Made by a program: the position numbers and the translations under genes. The notes under the pieces were generated by a model, which saw only the letters and a list, made by a program, of their open reading frames with translations, did not search any database and had not been told where the DNA came from. Positions 1 to 11,759 of a DNA stretch of 64,000 nucleotides are shown here, one piece after another; position 1 is the stretch's first letter, and the number at the start of each line of letters is the position of its first letter. The stretch spans positions 73,226,707 through 73,290,706 of the forward strand of contig NC_081552.1 of assembly GCF_963082655.1 (NCBI RefSeq), in the 5' to 3' direction. The DNA comes from Stomoxys calcitrans (Eukaryota > Arthropoda > Insecta > Diptera > Muscidae).

Positions 1-236
1 TCAAGCGGCTAGCTTTACTCCTTCGGAAGTTAGCGTGCTTTCGACAGACAGACGGACGGACGAACGGACGGACATACGGACGGACATGGCTAGATCGACA
101 TAAAATTTCACGACGATCAAGAATATATATACTTTATGGGGTCTCAGACGAATATTTCGAGTAGTTACAATCGGAATGACGAAATTTGTATACCCCCCAT
201 CTTATGGTGGAGGGTATACAAATTTGTCCATTAGCG
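1..236 (-). mobile_element. Family A element, 5' end fragment
   Basis: Holds the 5' part of a Helentron-like family A element in reverse: the last part of a tandem unit, a GACGGACG-type microsatellite (about 48-95), the TATATATACTTTATGGGG block, and the terminus TATGGTGGAGGGTATA near 207-222. The 3' palindrome end lies outside the window. Non-coding. Confidence 0.75.
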
Positions 237-869
237 TGATCTGAGCTTTGGAATTTGAGAACTCGAGGGATTTTCCCAATTTTTTAATAAAAAGTTGCCC
301 ATTTTGAAGTAAATATAACACTCGTTTAGGTTGAGATATCCCATTCACATTTCACTTAAAACGCATCCCCAATATGTCCTCTTCACAAACATAAATGAAG
401 AATTTAAGGTATTTTAGTTTTTTAAAGAAAGACTTATCAATGATAATAATTTTTTTTTCACATTTTTGATTTCCGAGCTGCATAACTTTTAACTGGATAA
501 TCACATGTGGACACTGTTTGCGATAAAGTCGTTGTAAATCATGCATACAAATGAAAATCTAACCACAAATTCCTTCGTAAATAGCAAAATACGAAGCCAA
601 TCTGGCCACAATTTCAAAAAATAAGCATTTGAGCACTATACAGCAGAAAGAGAATTTTGAAAATCGGACCACATTGAAGATTTGGCACCTCGAACAATTT
701 TACGAAATGACAAACTTAATGGTCTTCGAAAAGGCGCCCGACCACCTTGAGTCTTGAAATTTTGCAAATGATCTCCAAATGATCTGCAAATGATACCATT
801 TCAATCACATCTACAGATTCCACAGATTCATATACATTCTATTCCATTCAACTTCCTCTGGATTGTGTA
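237..869. other. Unassigned spacer
   Basis: AT-rich sequence with no recognisable repeat family, splice-flanked frame or RNA gene. The 64-codon frame at 352-546 is low-complexity (Lys/Ile-rich) and I do not think it is coding. Confidence 0.5.
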
Positions 870-1320
870 AGGTAGTTCATAGTCTCGCAAGCTCATCTAC
901 TTTATAATTCGCTGGGATATTGTGTGTGGTGCGGCACCCAGAACATGTGATTTTTAACGGTTCAGCCATCTCGTTGAGAGAACTGCGACAATCGAGGGAG
1001 ATTTTTGGAGGGAGGATAACACAATGCCCATAGCTGCTGCATCAACAAGCAGAAAGCTCCCTTAGCCTCACATCAGTGGTCACAATGTGTTTAGCTACAA
1101 TGTCCAGGGGCATTAGGCGTAGCATGAATTTCAGTGCATCAGATGGTGTCGCCTTTAGTGTGACTGTGATGCATAAACAAGCTATCCTTTGGATACGGCT
1201 GAGAATTGAACAGTAGGTGGACTTTTGAAGCGCTGTCCACCAGACAACGACACCATGTAGCGTTAAAGGTCTGACAACTGCAGTATAAAGCCAGAGCATG
1301 ATACGCGGTTTAAACCTCAA
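870..1320 (-). pseudogene. LOA/Jockey-type LINE, RT thumb and RNase H remnant
   Basis: Read on the minus strand, 1320-1042 encodes the region after the reverse-transcriptase palm of non-LTR retrotransposons: KPRIMLWLYTAVVRPL, VVWWTAL, SRIQRIACLCIT, then a PLDIV segment. Further down (about 1000-870), shifted frames still show degenerate RNase H text such as NYKVDELARL. RNase H after the RT is typical of the LOA, I and some Jockey-group LINEs. The catalytic palm is missing: at 1320-1340 the sequence switches to an unrelated RTE-type element, so this is a truncated, frameshifted fossil. Confidence 0.75.
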
Positions 1321-1339
1321 ATTTTGCCAATGGCTCTCT

Positions 1340-3030
1340 TGCAGGTGTATAGGGCAAGAGTTGCCTTTTTTACCCTTCCCAAAATGTTTGATTTGATAGG
1401 GTGCAATTATCTCATTGACTTTAGGTTTTAATCTTTCACACAGTATGCTCGAGAGTATCTTGTATGCGATGGGGAGGAGACTTATTCCGAAGTAGTTGGC
1501 ACATTCCGTCTTGTCTCCTCTCTTGTGTACGGGACATAGTATGCTGAAGGTTCAATCATCGGGTATGCGTTCTTCTAGGCAGATTACGCAGATAAGCTGA
1601 TGCATACGCCTTATCAGCGTGTCGCCTCCGGTCTTAAATAGTTCAGCGGGTAAACCTCCTGCTGCCTTGTTGTTCTTTAGTCGGGTCACTGCTACTTGAA
1701 CCTCATTCTGACTAGGAGGTAAACATTCTATAACATCATCAGGGATTGGTTTTGCGGTATCCTCTTCGCCGCCAACGTCGGACACTAGCAGTTGGGAAAA
1801 TTTTTCTTTCCATATCCTCAGTATGTCATCTGTGTCAGTTACCGGACCAAAGCCATCGGTTTTATGTTTAATTCTTTGGTAGAATTTCCGGACTTCATTC
1901 CGACTCCTGTACATCTCAATTCGCTCACACTCACGTCTTTCCATTTCCTTTTCTTTCTGCGGAATAGACGTTTCTCCTCTCTCCCTTTCTCCCTACTGAT
2001 TGCAGGGTTGCTCTATATGCCGCATTCATGGCTTCAGTAGCATCTCGACACTTTCGGTCGTACCATGGGTTTCTTGGAGGAGGCTTCCGGTACCCAAGTA
2101 CGGATTTCGCGGCATTTTCCATGGAGTGGGCAATACTTTGCCACTGCGCCATTATATCATCGGAACAAGGAGTGCTTTCATCAAGCAGTTGGGTCAGTCG
2201 AGTGGAGTATGCCGCTGCCATCTGTTGTGTTTGTAGCTTTTCAATGTACTTTCCTCGCCATGTTCAATTGTGTGCGAACCTTTGCTGCAACGAGGTAGTG
2301 ATCCGAATCTATATTCGCTCCACGGATCGATCGTACATCTAACACTCGGGATGAATGCCTTCCATCTATCACAACGTGATCAATTTGGTTTCTCGTGTTT
2401 TGATCGGGTGACAGCCATGTGGCTTTGTGAATATTTTTAAATTGGAATCTGGTGCTACTAACTATCATGTTTTTTGCCGCGGCGAAATCTATCAGCCTCA
2501 ACCCATTACTGGACGTTATCTCGTGGAGGCTAGACTCTCCGACTGTTGGACCAAAAATGTCTTCATTCCCTATTTTCGCATTAAAATCTCCCAGAACGAG
2601 ATTTTAATGTCATAGGCGGGGCAGCGGTCATATTCTCTCTCTAGGCGCTCGTAGAAAATATCTTTGGTCTGCTCGTCTTTGTCTTCTGTCGGGGCTTGGG
2701 CACAAATTAGGCTGATGTTGCTGAATTTGCCTTTTATGTGGATTGTGGCTAGCCTCTCATCCACCGGAGCAAAGCTGGAGACAAGGTGTTTCAGTCTCCG
2801 ACTAACCACAAATCCACAGCCAAATGCATGCCTCGTGTTATGGCAGCTATAGTATAGTTCGTCACCGTTTGGTGTTGTAGTGACGCCATTCCCAGTCCAT
2901 CGCACTTCCTGTAAGGCAGTAATATCTGCCTTGTACTTCTCTAATACATCCGCCAGCGCGTATACTGCACTTTCTCTATAAAGAGTGCGGACATTCCAGA
3001 TGCAGATCCGCAAATCATGGTCCTTTTTTC
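1340..3030 (-). pseudogene. RTE-clade LINE ORF (endonuclease plus RT), broken
   Basis: On the minus strand, 3013-2570 begins with the apurinic-like endonuclease motifs WNVRTL and QEVRW and continues through GCGFVVSRR. The endonuclease resumes in another frame at 2501-2241 with NQIDHVVIDGRH and the catalytic SDHYLV. A linker (2221-1931) and the RT start (1944-1552: LKNNKAAGGLPAELFKTGGD) follow in two more frames. Short frameshifted pieces (CPVHKxGDKTECANY, ISLLPIAYKILSSIL) lie at 1552-1400. This matches RTE elements, whose endonuclease is often annotated as a craniofacial-development-like protein. About three residues are missing after KAAG, and the RT catalytic box is lost at the 1340 junction. 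It is dead in several frames. Confidence 0.85.
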
Positions 3031-3480
3031 ATTTGCGTGGGTCGTCAACGTTGGGGGCGTCCGTTGGCTTTTGTGGGATTGCACACGTATCCCTCGTTGT
3101 GGCGAGCCGCTTGCTCCAAGTTCCGACGCTCGCCGCCAGCCGCCCCTAACCTGGGAACAACGCTGATGTTGGCCATTGGTTATTTGAAGGCGCCAATAAC
3201 TCGCCTTGTCATCTCGAGTATAATTGGCACTCAGTATTTAATTAAGAGTCAGTGCCACCTGACTCCTCACTGAGACTCTCCTCTCGAAAATCGCTGACTG
3301 CCCGCATAAAAACGGAGCTTTCCACCATCCGCAACCTGTGGACGCGCCCGGTAGCTTTCAACTAATCTTCCCGTGATAACGTTGGGCACCACACAAATCG
3401 GAGCTCAAAGTTCCAGCCTGTGTGATGTTCATAGTCATCCCGTATCAGCCGGGTATAAGTCATATATCCTTCCGCTAATA
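3031..3480 (-). mobile_element. RTE-type LINE 5' untranslated region
   Basis: GC-rich sequence directly upstream of the RTE endonuclease. Blocks of it (GCTACCGGGCGCGTCCACA, AACTTTGAGCTC, AATACTGAGTGCC, AATAACC near the ORF) recur at 6535-6835 and 47645-47885. A conserved leader without an open frame fits a LINE 5' UTR with its internal promoter. Confidence 0.6.
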
Positions 3481-3559
3481 TTCTCTGATACAAACGCAAC
3501 AGTTAGTACCTCCTGCCTGTTCCTGGTAATAAAGGCTGATTTTTTAAGAGCTATGGGAA

Positions 3560-3998
3560 AGTTTAAAAAAAGTCACATAAAATTTAGAAAAATGCATGAA
3601 ATCTTTATTTGAATCCATATTTCATGGAAATGTGGACCGTGACTGCGCCTCAAATGGTCCATTCGCTTAGTCCAATTTTGGCATACTCTTTCCAACTTTT
3701 CGGCTGATATCTCACGAATAAATGTTTCAATGTTGTCTTACAATGCGTCAAGCGTGCTTGTCTGTATAGACATGAAATTTAACATAGCCCCACAAAAAAT
3801 TGTCTAATGGCGATCGAGGCGCCCAATTGACCGGTCCCGAATGTGAAATTAAATGCTCACCGATCTCGCCTCTCAATAGGTCAATTGTTACGCCTGCTGT
3901 GTGGCATGTGGCACCGTCTTGCAATGCTTTTGGCTGATCTTCACTCCAAAATCGACAATTCTGCTTATTTAACATAGACAATGAGGCCCTTTTCACGG
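3560..3998 (-). pseudogene. Mariner-superfamily transposase, C-terminal fragment
   Basis: Minus strand 3996-3748 reads NKQNCRFWSEDQPKALQ, then DGATCHTA, IDLLRGEIGEHLIS, GPVNWAPRS, FLWGYVKFHVYTDK. Shifted frames from 3745 to about 3610 give NIETFIREI and ERVCQNWTKRMDHLRRSHG. This is the C-terminal half of an insect DDE transposase (IS630-Tc1-mariner group). Compared with the copy at 19,955 about 70 residues are missing between ALQ and DGATCHTA, so it is internally deleted and frameshifted. Inactive. Confidence 0.8.
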
Positions 3999-4682
3999 CT
4001 TCAACCAGCTACTTAAGGCTGGAAGGCGGCATCTCTGAGTTGTGTGCCAAGTATAGGGAAGACAGCCAGTAATGAGACATGAATCTCTAGGCTGGCTGCT
4101 ATTGGGTCTTCAGAGCTTAAGCCTAGTACTGACTTCATTCACAACAAAAATGTCTATTAAATTATTGCGAAATCCGACGATCTCGTTTCTTTGACAGAAC
4201 ACAAACAAAAGTCAAACAACAACACACAACAAAGACAACAGTATTGAAGCAGAGTTGATTCGGCCCACAACGTGAGCATTTAATTACATTTGCAATTAAA
4301 ATTATGCGAAATTTATCCTGATGCAGCGACATGTCGCTACTCATAGAACTCAGTACCACTTGTACGGAATGTGTTCGGATTATCTTCGTCACCATTTTTT
4401 TTTATAGTGCGTTTTGACTGTTGCTCGTGTGAAAAGTCGAAGTCAGTACTAGCCTTTAGGGATGGAAGAAGAAAAATATTTAAACTTCTCTTAGCAAGAA
4501 TACAGGTTCTGTGTCTTCCCTTAAGTAGCTTAAATACAATTATTCTTAATCCACGAATTATACGTCCACATACCCATGGTTTTATGATCCCCTGCCTGCA
4601 TCGCACAGTGGGAGTAAATCGAAAAAAAAAATAGTAAAAATACGTCGTGTGACAACGGGTAGAAATATCTTTTTGAAATATG
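3999..4682. other. Unassigned sequence between repeats
   Basis: 3999-4140 looks like a further repeat scrap (GGCTGGAAGGCGGCATCTC). The rest is AT-rich. Frames of 77-89 codons on both strands overlap each other and lack conserved motifs, so no gene is called. Confidence 0.4.
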
Positions 4683-4990
4683 GAATGGTTAGAGCTGAGT
4701 TGTTAGAGAGATCGCGAGGTCACCTCGGTTTTTCGAAAATTTGTTGGGGCTGCCAAATCATTGTTTGTCGTCCGATTTCCAACATTTTTTTCCTGGATGG
4801 TTCTCAAAAATCCATTCAAAAAAGACCGCTTGAGGTTTACAATATCTCCGCTGGTTTCGGGGATATTCGACTTTTATAGCCTGTTTTTCGATGTCGAACG
4901 CAGGTGTTCGTTCGGTATGCCGACGAAAAATAAACTGATTTCGGTTTGTGTATTTCACTTTAGACGAAGAATTTATCGATCGACAAGCCG
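4683..4990 (+). repeat. Interspersed repeat shared with 59,830
   Basis: Starts with ATGGTTAGAGCTGAG...TTAGAGAG and later has CTGCCAAATC...GTCCGATTT, both found in the same order at 59,830-59,990. The class is unknown. Proximity to RT fragments in the second copy suggests a LINE 3' region. Confidence 0.4.
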
Positions 4991-5145
4991 AACAAAAAAG
5001 TAAGCATTCCTATTCACAAATGGGATCTTGTATATCGTAACAGTTGTCAAAAATGCTAAGCAAATGTCAAGACCAGTCATTTGCAAATTTGCTTTCGAGC
5101 GAGATTGTTTTTAGCAAAAATGCAAAGCAAAAACTGGGTATGGAA

Positions 5146-6305
5146 AGGTAAAAGTCGAGCGGAGCTGACTATATAAAACCGTACAACACCGCGTCTGCGT
5201 ACTACTTTTAATGCATGGGACCTGTGTTGAAATATTGCTAGATTTTAATTTTGCATACCTATTGGTATATCAAATAGAACCTTGTAAGATTTTCTTACGT
5301 TATTACCTAAATTGTGGTTACCAGAGCCTTTAAGGTCATATGATATGAAATATATATGGGACCTACATATATCTAAATCTGGACGGACTTTGATAAAATT
5401 TAGCACACGTACTTAGACGTCAAATAAAAAACCTTACGCTAAATTTTACAAAGATCAAACCAAAAATGTGGCTTCTGTAGCCTTGAGATGACACATTGGA
5501 TGGAAGATAAATATGGGAGCTATATCTAAATCTGAACCGATTTTTATTGAATTTTGCACATATATCGGAATGTCGAAAAAAAAATGTCATGCAAAATTTT
5601 GTAATAATCGGACTAAAATTGTGGCTTCTACAGCCTTAATAGGCCATATCGGATGGAAGATATTTATGGGAGCTATATTTAAATCTGATGCGATTTTTAT
5701 AAAATCCTGCAAACACGTAATGGGACGTTAAGTAAATCACCTCGTGGAAAATTTTGTAAGATCAGACAAAAATTGTGGCTGCTACAGTCTTAATAGGCCA
5801 TATCGAATGAAAGATATATATGGGAGCTATATCTAAATCTTTACCGATTTTTATGAAATTTTGTACACATACTAGAACATCAAATAAAACATCTCACTTT
5901 GTATAGATTGGACCAAAATTGTGGCTTCTATAGCCTTCAAAGCCATATCGGATTGAATATATATATGGGAGCTATATTTATATCTGAACCGATTTTTATG
6001 AAATTCTGCACACATATTGAGACGTCAAGTGAAACATCTCGCACACAATTTTTAAAAGATCGGACCAAAATTGTGCCTTCTACAGCCTTAATAGTCCATA
6101 TCGGATGAAAGATATATATGGGAGTTATATCTATATCTGAACCAATTTTTTTCAAAATCATAAGCGTTTGTTCTTGAAACAAAAAAGTGACTTGTGCAAA
6201 ATTTTGTGACAGTCGGACAACAAATGCGACCTGTACCTTGATTACAAGAATACATGGACAAACAGACAGACGGATAGACGGACATAGCTAAATCGAATCA
6301 GGAAG
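5146..6305 (-). mobile_element. Family E tandem-unit element
   Basis: At least six ~150-bp units carry TATGGGAGCTATATCTAAATC and AAAATTGTGGCTTCTACAGC (anchors near 5515, 5666, 5820, 5965, 6118). The right end has a GACAGACGG microsatellite (6265-6285), as at the 5' end of families A-C. The left end, GTCGAGCGGAGCTGACTATATA near 5153-5174, resembles the decayed hairpin of family F. I infer a cousin of the Helentron-like families lying in reverse. Confidence 0.6.
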
Positions 6306-6354
6306 TGATTCTAAGCCAAAAAAGGTTGTCTACAACAATTTACGGAAATCCCAT

Positions 6355-6445
6355 GGCAGCCACTTGGTTGTACGTACTGGATTGAGCCGATGAAGTCCTT
6401 AATCGCAAATGGCTACCGCCTCAATGTACAACGCATTGATACAAC
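6355..6445. repeat. Short interspersed block shared with 39,260
   Basis: GATGAAGTCCTTAATCGC and TACCGCCTCAATGTACAAC recur at about 39,262-39,312 with few changes. Non-coding; the class is unknown. Confidence 0.45.
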
Positions 6446-6534
6446 AACAAGAATTTACGGACATCTCTCTTAAGCGTACTTCCGCAAATGAGCTTCAAAA
6501 GTAAAAATGTTTCTTTTCTGCTTCGAGGTTGTTG

Positions 6535-6835
6535 TTGTTGTAGCCACAAGTCTGTACGTGGAGGAGGCGATTCGCGTCAAGCTCCATAGATGAGCAAGAT
6601 CGTTCCGGGATCGCCGCGGGAACAATATGGTTATTTAAAGGCGCCAAGGCACTCGATACCGCTGATTGTTCGCGACTGTAGTTGCAGCTAAATCGTATGG
6701 TGCTACTCGTGACAACGATGAACACTACACAGTTTGAGCTCAAAGTTTCAGTGTGATGCTTGTAGTAACGAGTATCCCGTGCCGGGGTTGCCTCGAGGTA
6801 GTTAAAGAATGATAGGCTCCCTCGTACCCGCCAAA
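6535..6835 (-). mobile_element. RTE-type 5' UTR fragment
   Basis: Shares AGCTCAAAGTTTCAGTGTGATG, AATAACC...GGCGCC spacing and CGGTATCGAGTGCC-type blocks (as read on the minus strand) with 3031-3480 and 47,645-47,885. No endonuclease frame follows, so it is a leader fragment. Confidence 0.45.
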
Positions 6836-6890
6836 AAAGAAAACGCTAATGCATAATTCCATTTGTTTTTTTTTAACAGATCACAATTTT

Positions 6891-7733
6891 TATACCCTCC
6901 GCCATAGGATGGGGGTATAGTAATTTCGGCATTCTGTAATATATGTCAAAGGTCCCATAAGGTATATATATTCTTGATCGTCATGACATTTTAAGTCGAT
7001 CTAGCCATGTCCGCCCGTCCGTCTCTCTGTCGAAAGCGCGCTAACTTTCAAATGAGTAAATGGGCCAAATCGCTCCATGTTTTGATATAGCTGCCATACA
7101 AACCGATCTTGGGTCTTGACTACTTAAGCCTGCATAGGGCGCAATTCTCGTCCGTTTTGACTGAAATTTTGCACATGGTGTGTTGGTATCACTTCCAATA
7201 ACTGTATGGTTCAAATCGGTTCATATGGTACCTGGTATAGCTGCCATATAAACAGATCTTGAATCTTGATTTCTTGAGCCGCTAGGTGCAATTAGCATCC
7301 GATTTGACATAAATTTTGCATGAGATGTTTTGTTATGACTTCCACCAACTGGGCTAAGTATGGCGCAAATCCGTACATAACATGATATAGCTCCCGTATA
7401 AACCGATCCGGGATCTTGATTTCTTGAGCCTCTAGAGGGCGCAATTCTCATCCGATTTGACAGAAATTTAGTACAACGGCTTCTCTCAAGACCTTCAATA
7501 TACGTGTCTAATATGGTCTGAATCGATCAATAGCTTGATACAGGTCTCATATAAACCGATCTCCCGATTTTACTTCTTGAGCCCCTACCAATTCAATTCT
7601 TATCCGAATAGACTGATATATTACACAATGACTTCTACAATGTTCAGCACTCAATTTGTTTATGGTCCGAATCGGACTATAAATTGATATAGTTCCAATA
7701 GCATAACAGAACTCGATATATGCTATCCATGGT
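6891..7733 (+). mobile_element. Family A element lacking its 3' hairpin
   Basis: Begins with TATACCCTCCGCCATAGGAT at 6891, then a GTCCGTC microsatellite (about 7007-7030) and roughly four ~150-bp units (TATAGCTGCCATATAAAC type). It decays near 7733, about where the inverted start copy should be (GCTATCCATGGTTG). The palindrome and the ACTTG end are missing. Confidence 0.75.
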
Positions 7734-7905
7734 TGTTTATGTTAACAATCATTTGAACTTTGTATTGAAATAGAGAAAAGAAAATATTCACAATCGTACA
7801 TACAAATTAGTATCAAATTAAGAGAAATCGAAAAAACACTCCTATGGCAATCCCAAAATCGTAAGCATGTGAAAATGGAAACAATGACTTACTTACACAG
7901 ATAAA

Positions 7906-9356
7906 AATAATTTTGGAAAACAACAACTTTGGTCGAAAAAGCGACTGCGAAATTTGTTAATTTTCCTGCAACTCATTTATTTTGAATTTCAACGACCGAA
8001 AGTACAAATTTGTTGTTGAAAGGCACTCTTTGCAAGCCAACATATAACAACAAGAATAATATCTACATAAGCAAGGCAAAACCATCTAAACGGCCAAAGC
8101 ATTTGCTTTGCTTCGGGTGGTGGTGGTTTTGTTTTCTTTGTTCGATTTGCTTTGCTTTTTCTCGTTTGTTTTACTGCTGCTTTCGGCTTTTCCTCTGTCA
8201 CTCTCTACTATTACCATTGAAAACAAATTTTAATAATTTTTAGTGCCGCAGAGAATTGATCTCATGTTTGGTAGTCTTGCACGCATCCTCTAGCCTACCG
8301 ACCTCATCTTCTTTATGATGTGTCAATTAATAAAATTAAAAATTAGGTAAAACATTTTTTTCTGAGTACGAAATTCATATTTTTCATGCCGAATTTTCTA
8401 AAATAAGTTAAATGAAAAAAAAAAAAACTAATAAAAACGTAAAAAAGTTCGGCCGGGCCGAATCCTGGAAACCCACCACCATGGATTCTGCTAAAATATG
8501 GAAGCTATATCTAGTTATAGACCTAAATGGACCGTACTTGTTGCAGTTGTTGAGACTTATAACAGAACACTATATGCAAAATTTCATCCAAATCCGATAA
8601 AAATATCAGTTTGTAAGGGCTCAAAAAGTCAAATCGGGAGATCGGTTTATATGGGAGCTATATCAGGTTATAGACCGATTTGAACCGTACTTGGCAAAGT
8701 TGTTGGGAGTCATAACACAACATCATGTACAAATTTCAGCCAAATCGGCTTCTATGGGCTCAAAAAGTTAAATCGGGAGATCGGTTTATATGGGAGCTAT
8801 ATCCAAATCTGAACCGATATGGCCCATTTGCAGTCCCCAACGACCTACATCAAAATATAGTATCTGTGCAAAATTTCAAGCGGCTAGCTCTTCGCGTTCG
8901 ACCACTACCGTGATTTCGACAGACGGGCGCACGGACATGGCTAGTTTGACTCAAAATTTCGAAAGGATCAAGAATATATATACTTTATGGGATCAATATT
9001 TCGAGGGGCTACAAATGAAATGACTAGATTAATATACCCCCATCCTATGGTGGTGGGTATAAAAATAAATTTTTTTTGGCAGATCGAGGGACTCGGACCT
9101 GGGTTTGCAAGTCATGAATGGCATGTGTGTTTTGTGTTCTACATAGTAGTACGCCCATTTTTACAATTACCTCAACTAAAGAATTTGTTGAAATCTAAAA
9201 AAATTTCAATAATTTTGTCTGTCAAGTCTCTTGTAGAGACCTACTTACGTACTTCAACAAATGTCTTCGATTCAATGCTAAAATTCGTTGAGAATTTAAA
9301 GTTTCACATAAAAATTTGGTAGTTGGTTTTCTCTAAGGGTTATTTTTTTCTGTGTA
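7906..9356. mobile_element. Family H foldback element H1, interrupted by a C element
   Basis: The outer ends are inverted: ACACAGATAAAAATAA at about 7907 and CTTAGAGAAAACC-type text read backward from about 9356. The right arm (8195-8430 and 9066-9356) matches the right arm of H2 (17,566-19,778) over TCTGTCACTCTCTACTATTA, GTGCCGCAGAG, TTCTTTATGATG and the ACTCGGACCTGGG block. The left arm is shortened and diverged. A family C element (8431-9064) sits inside the right arm. Non-coding. Confidence 0.65.
8431..9064 (-). mobile_element. Family C element, complete, nested in H1
   Basis: The palindrome TTCGGCCGGGCCGAA (8448-8462) is followed by ACCCACCACCATGG, three tandem units, a short GACGGGCG microsatellite, and the 5' terminus CCATCCTATGGTGGTGGGTATAAAAA ending near 9064. 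Both ends are present, so this is a full-length short copy. The in-frame peptides (MGAISGYRP type) are translations of repeat units. Confidence 0.8.
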
Positions 9357-9606
9357 TGTGAAGGCGACATCCACATACAGAATATTCATATTTTTTGCAG
9401 TTTTGACCGAGATCTGCATCGTATTTTGCAATTTACTAAGGCATTTGTGGTTCGACTGTAATTTTTATGCGTGAAAAAATTTACAATGACTTTGCCCCAA
9501 AAAGTTTCCACATGTTGTTCATGTTCAGTTGAAAGTTGGAAATTGATGTTTAATGTAGAAATCAGACCTAAATTTTACCCAACCTAAGGATCCATGATAA
9601 TATTAA

Positions 9607-10324
9607 ACAAGTGAAAAAGCGTTAAGTTCGGCCGGGCCGAACTTTGTATACCCACCACCTCGGATATATATGTAAACCACCTTTCATCACAATTCGGTGA
9701 AAGTTTCATACCTAAGATAAGAGCCCAATTAAATTCACTGCCATAAATTTTAGCGACGTCGGAAAATAAATGCGCCTTTTATGGACCCAAAACCTAAAAC
9801 CGAGATACCGGTCTATATGGCAGCTTCCAAATCCGGTCCGATCTGTGCGATATTGCAGAAGTATGTCAAGGGGCCTAACATAACTCACTGTCCAAAATTT
9901 AGGCGACATCGGACAATAAATGCGCCTTTTATGGGCCCAAAACCTTAAATCGAGAAATCGGTCTATATGGCAGCTATATCCAAATCTGAACATATCTGGG
10001 CCAAATTGAAGAAAGATATCGAAGGGCCTAAGACAACTCACTGTCCCAAATTTCATCAAAATAGGATAGTAAATGTTGCTTTTATGGGCCTAAGACCCTA
10101 AATTGGAGGATCGGACTATATGACAGCTATAAACAAATCTGAACCGATCTAGGCAAAATTAACGAAGGAAGTCGAAGGGTATAACACAACTCGCTGTCCC
10201 AAATTTCAGCAAAATCGGATAATAAATGTGGCTTTTATGGGCCTAAGACCCTAAATCGGAGGATCGGTCTATATGGCAGCTATATACAAATCTGGATCGA
10301 TCTGAGCCTAATTGACGAAGGATA
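9607..10324 (-). mobile_element. Family B element, 3' part
   Basis: Starts ACAAGTGAAAAAGCGTTAAG, the palindrome at 9627-9641, then TATACCCACCACCTCGG, and four units of the AGCAAAATCGGATAATAAAT / GGCCTAAGACCCTAAATCGG type. It breaks at about 10,324, where family A sequence in the opposite orientation begins. Confidence 0.8.
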
Positions 10325-11301
10325 TCTGTTTGTAACTCCTCTAAATATTCGTCTGAGACCCTATAAAGTATACATATTTTTGATCGTCATGACATTTTGA
10401 GCCGTTCTAGCCATGTCCGTCCGTCTGTACGTTCGTCGCTTCGTCTGTCCGTCCGTCCGTCTGTGTGTTTAAAGCGCGCTAACTTTCGAAGGAGTAAGCT
10501 AGCCCCTTGAAATTTTGAACAAATACTTCTTATTAGAGAAGGTCGGTTGGAATTGTAAATGGGCCAATTCGATCCATGTCGGGCCATATAAACCGATCTT
10601 GGATCTAGACTTCTTGAGCCAATATATGGCGCCATTCTTATCCAATGTGCCTGAAATTTTATTGTGTTTTATTGTGATTTTCAACAACTGTGCTAAGTGT
10701 GGTTGAAATCGGTCTGTAACCTGATATAGCTGTCATATAAGCCGATCTGGGGTCTTGACTTCTTGAGCCTCTAGTGGGCGCAATTCTCATCCGATTTGGC
10801 TGAAATTTTGCACGACGTGTTCTGTTATGACTTCCAACAACAGTGCCTGATATAGTTACCATATAAACCGATATGGAATTTTGGCTTCTTGAGCCTCTAA
10901 AGGTCGCAATTGTTATCCGATTTGGATGAAATTTTGTACAATGGCTTTCTCATGATCTTCAAGCTGCGTGTCAATTATGTTCTGAAACGGTCTTTAGCCT
11001 AATACAGCTTCCATATAAATGGATCTCCCTATTTTATTTCTTGAGCCCCTAAAGTGCGCAATTTCTATTCGCATTGGCTGAAATTTTACACAATGTCTTT
11101 TACTATGGTATTCAACAATCACTTCAAATTTGGTCCGAACCAGACAATAACTTGGTATTAAATTTCCAGTATCACAGTAATTCTTATTATTTATCCCTTG
11201 TTTGCCTTAAAAGAGATACCGGGGAAAGAAATCGACAAATGCGATCCAAGGTGGAGGGTAAATAAGATTCAGCCCTGCCGAACGTAGCACGCTTTTACTT
11301 G
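10325..11301 (+). mobile_element. Family A element, lacking the extreme 5' end
   Basis: Begins within the 5' part (TGTTTGTAACTCCTC), then GTCCGTCCGTCTGTGTG (10,443 on), about four units, AAGGTGGAGGGTAAATAAG and a decayed palindrome TTCAGCCCTGCCGAA, and ends GCACGCTTTTACTTG at 11,301. With the B copy at 9607 it forms a unit having 3' ends on both sides. Confidence 0.8.
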
Positions 11302-11334
11302 TTATACATGAAACGTATGTTCAAATCTCGTCAG

Positions 11335-11515
11335 ACTTTAATTTTGCATAACTAATGAAATATTGAATAATCCCTGTAAGATTTTCTTACAATAGGACCT
11401 AAATTTTGGCGACTAGAGCCTTAAGAGGTCATATCCGATATAATATATATGGGAATAGCTAAATCTATACCGACTATGATGAATTTAATAATGTCGGCCA
11501 AAATGCTCCACACAA
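11335..11515 (-). mobile_element. Family E fragment
   Basis: Matches 5240-5400 of the E element: GTAAGATTTTCTTAC, CCTAAATTTTGGCGACTAGAGCC, and ATATATATGGGAATAGCTAAATC. A single degenerate unit. Confidence 0.5.
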
Positions 11516-11759
11516 AGTTTCCGCTTTCAACATTTTCAGCCATTTCAAACAAAGAAAAGAGAAAAACTAACTAACTAACTAACAACTAACACCGAGTTGG
11601 ATGAATGTACATAGAACGAACAATCAAATGTCCTCGAATGGAAACATAAAGTTCATTCAATTCAAGATAGTTTGTTTGATCATCCCTTGTTACTGAATGA
11701 AACGAGCGAGTACGAACATGTTTGATTACCGATGCAATGATTCGAACTGAACCGATGCA

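Noticed and set aside
4371..5003. Overlapping 76-89-codon frames on both strands
   Set aside because: They shadow each other, are Phe/Lys-rich, and part of the region is an interspersed repeat.
5165..5185. TATATAAAA motif as a promoter
   Set aside because: It lies at the hairpin end of a family E element, where ACTATATA follows the hairpin; no transcript start or gene follows.
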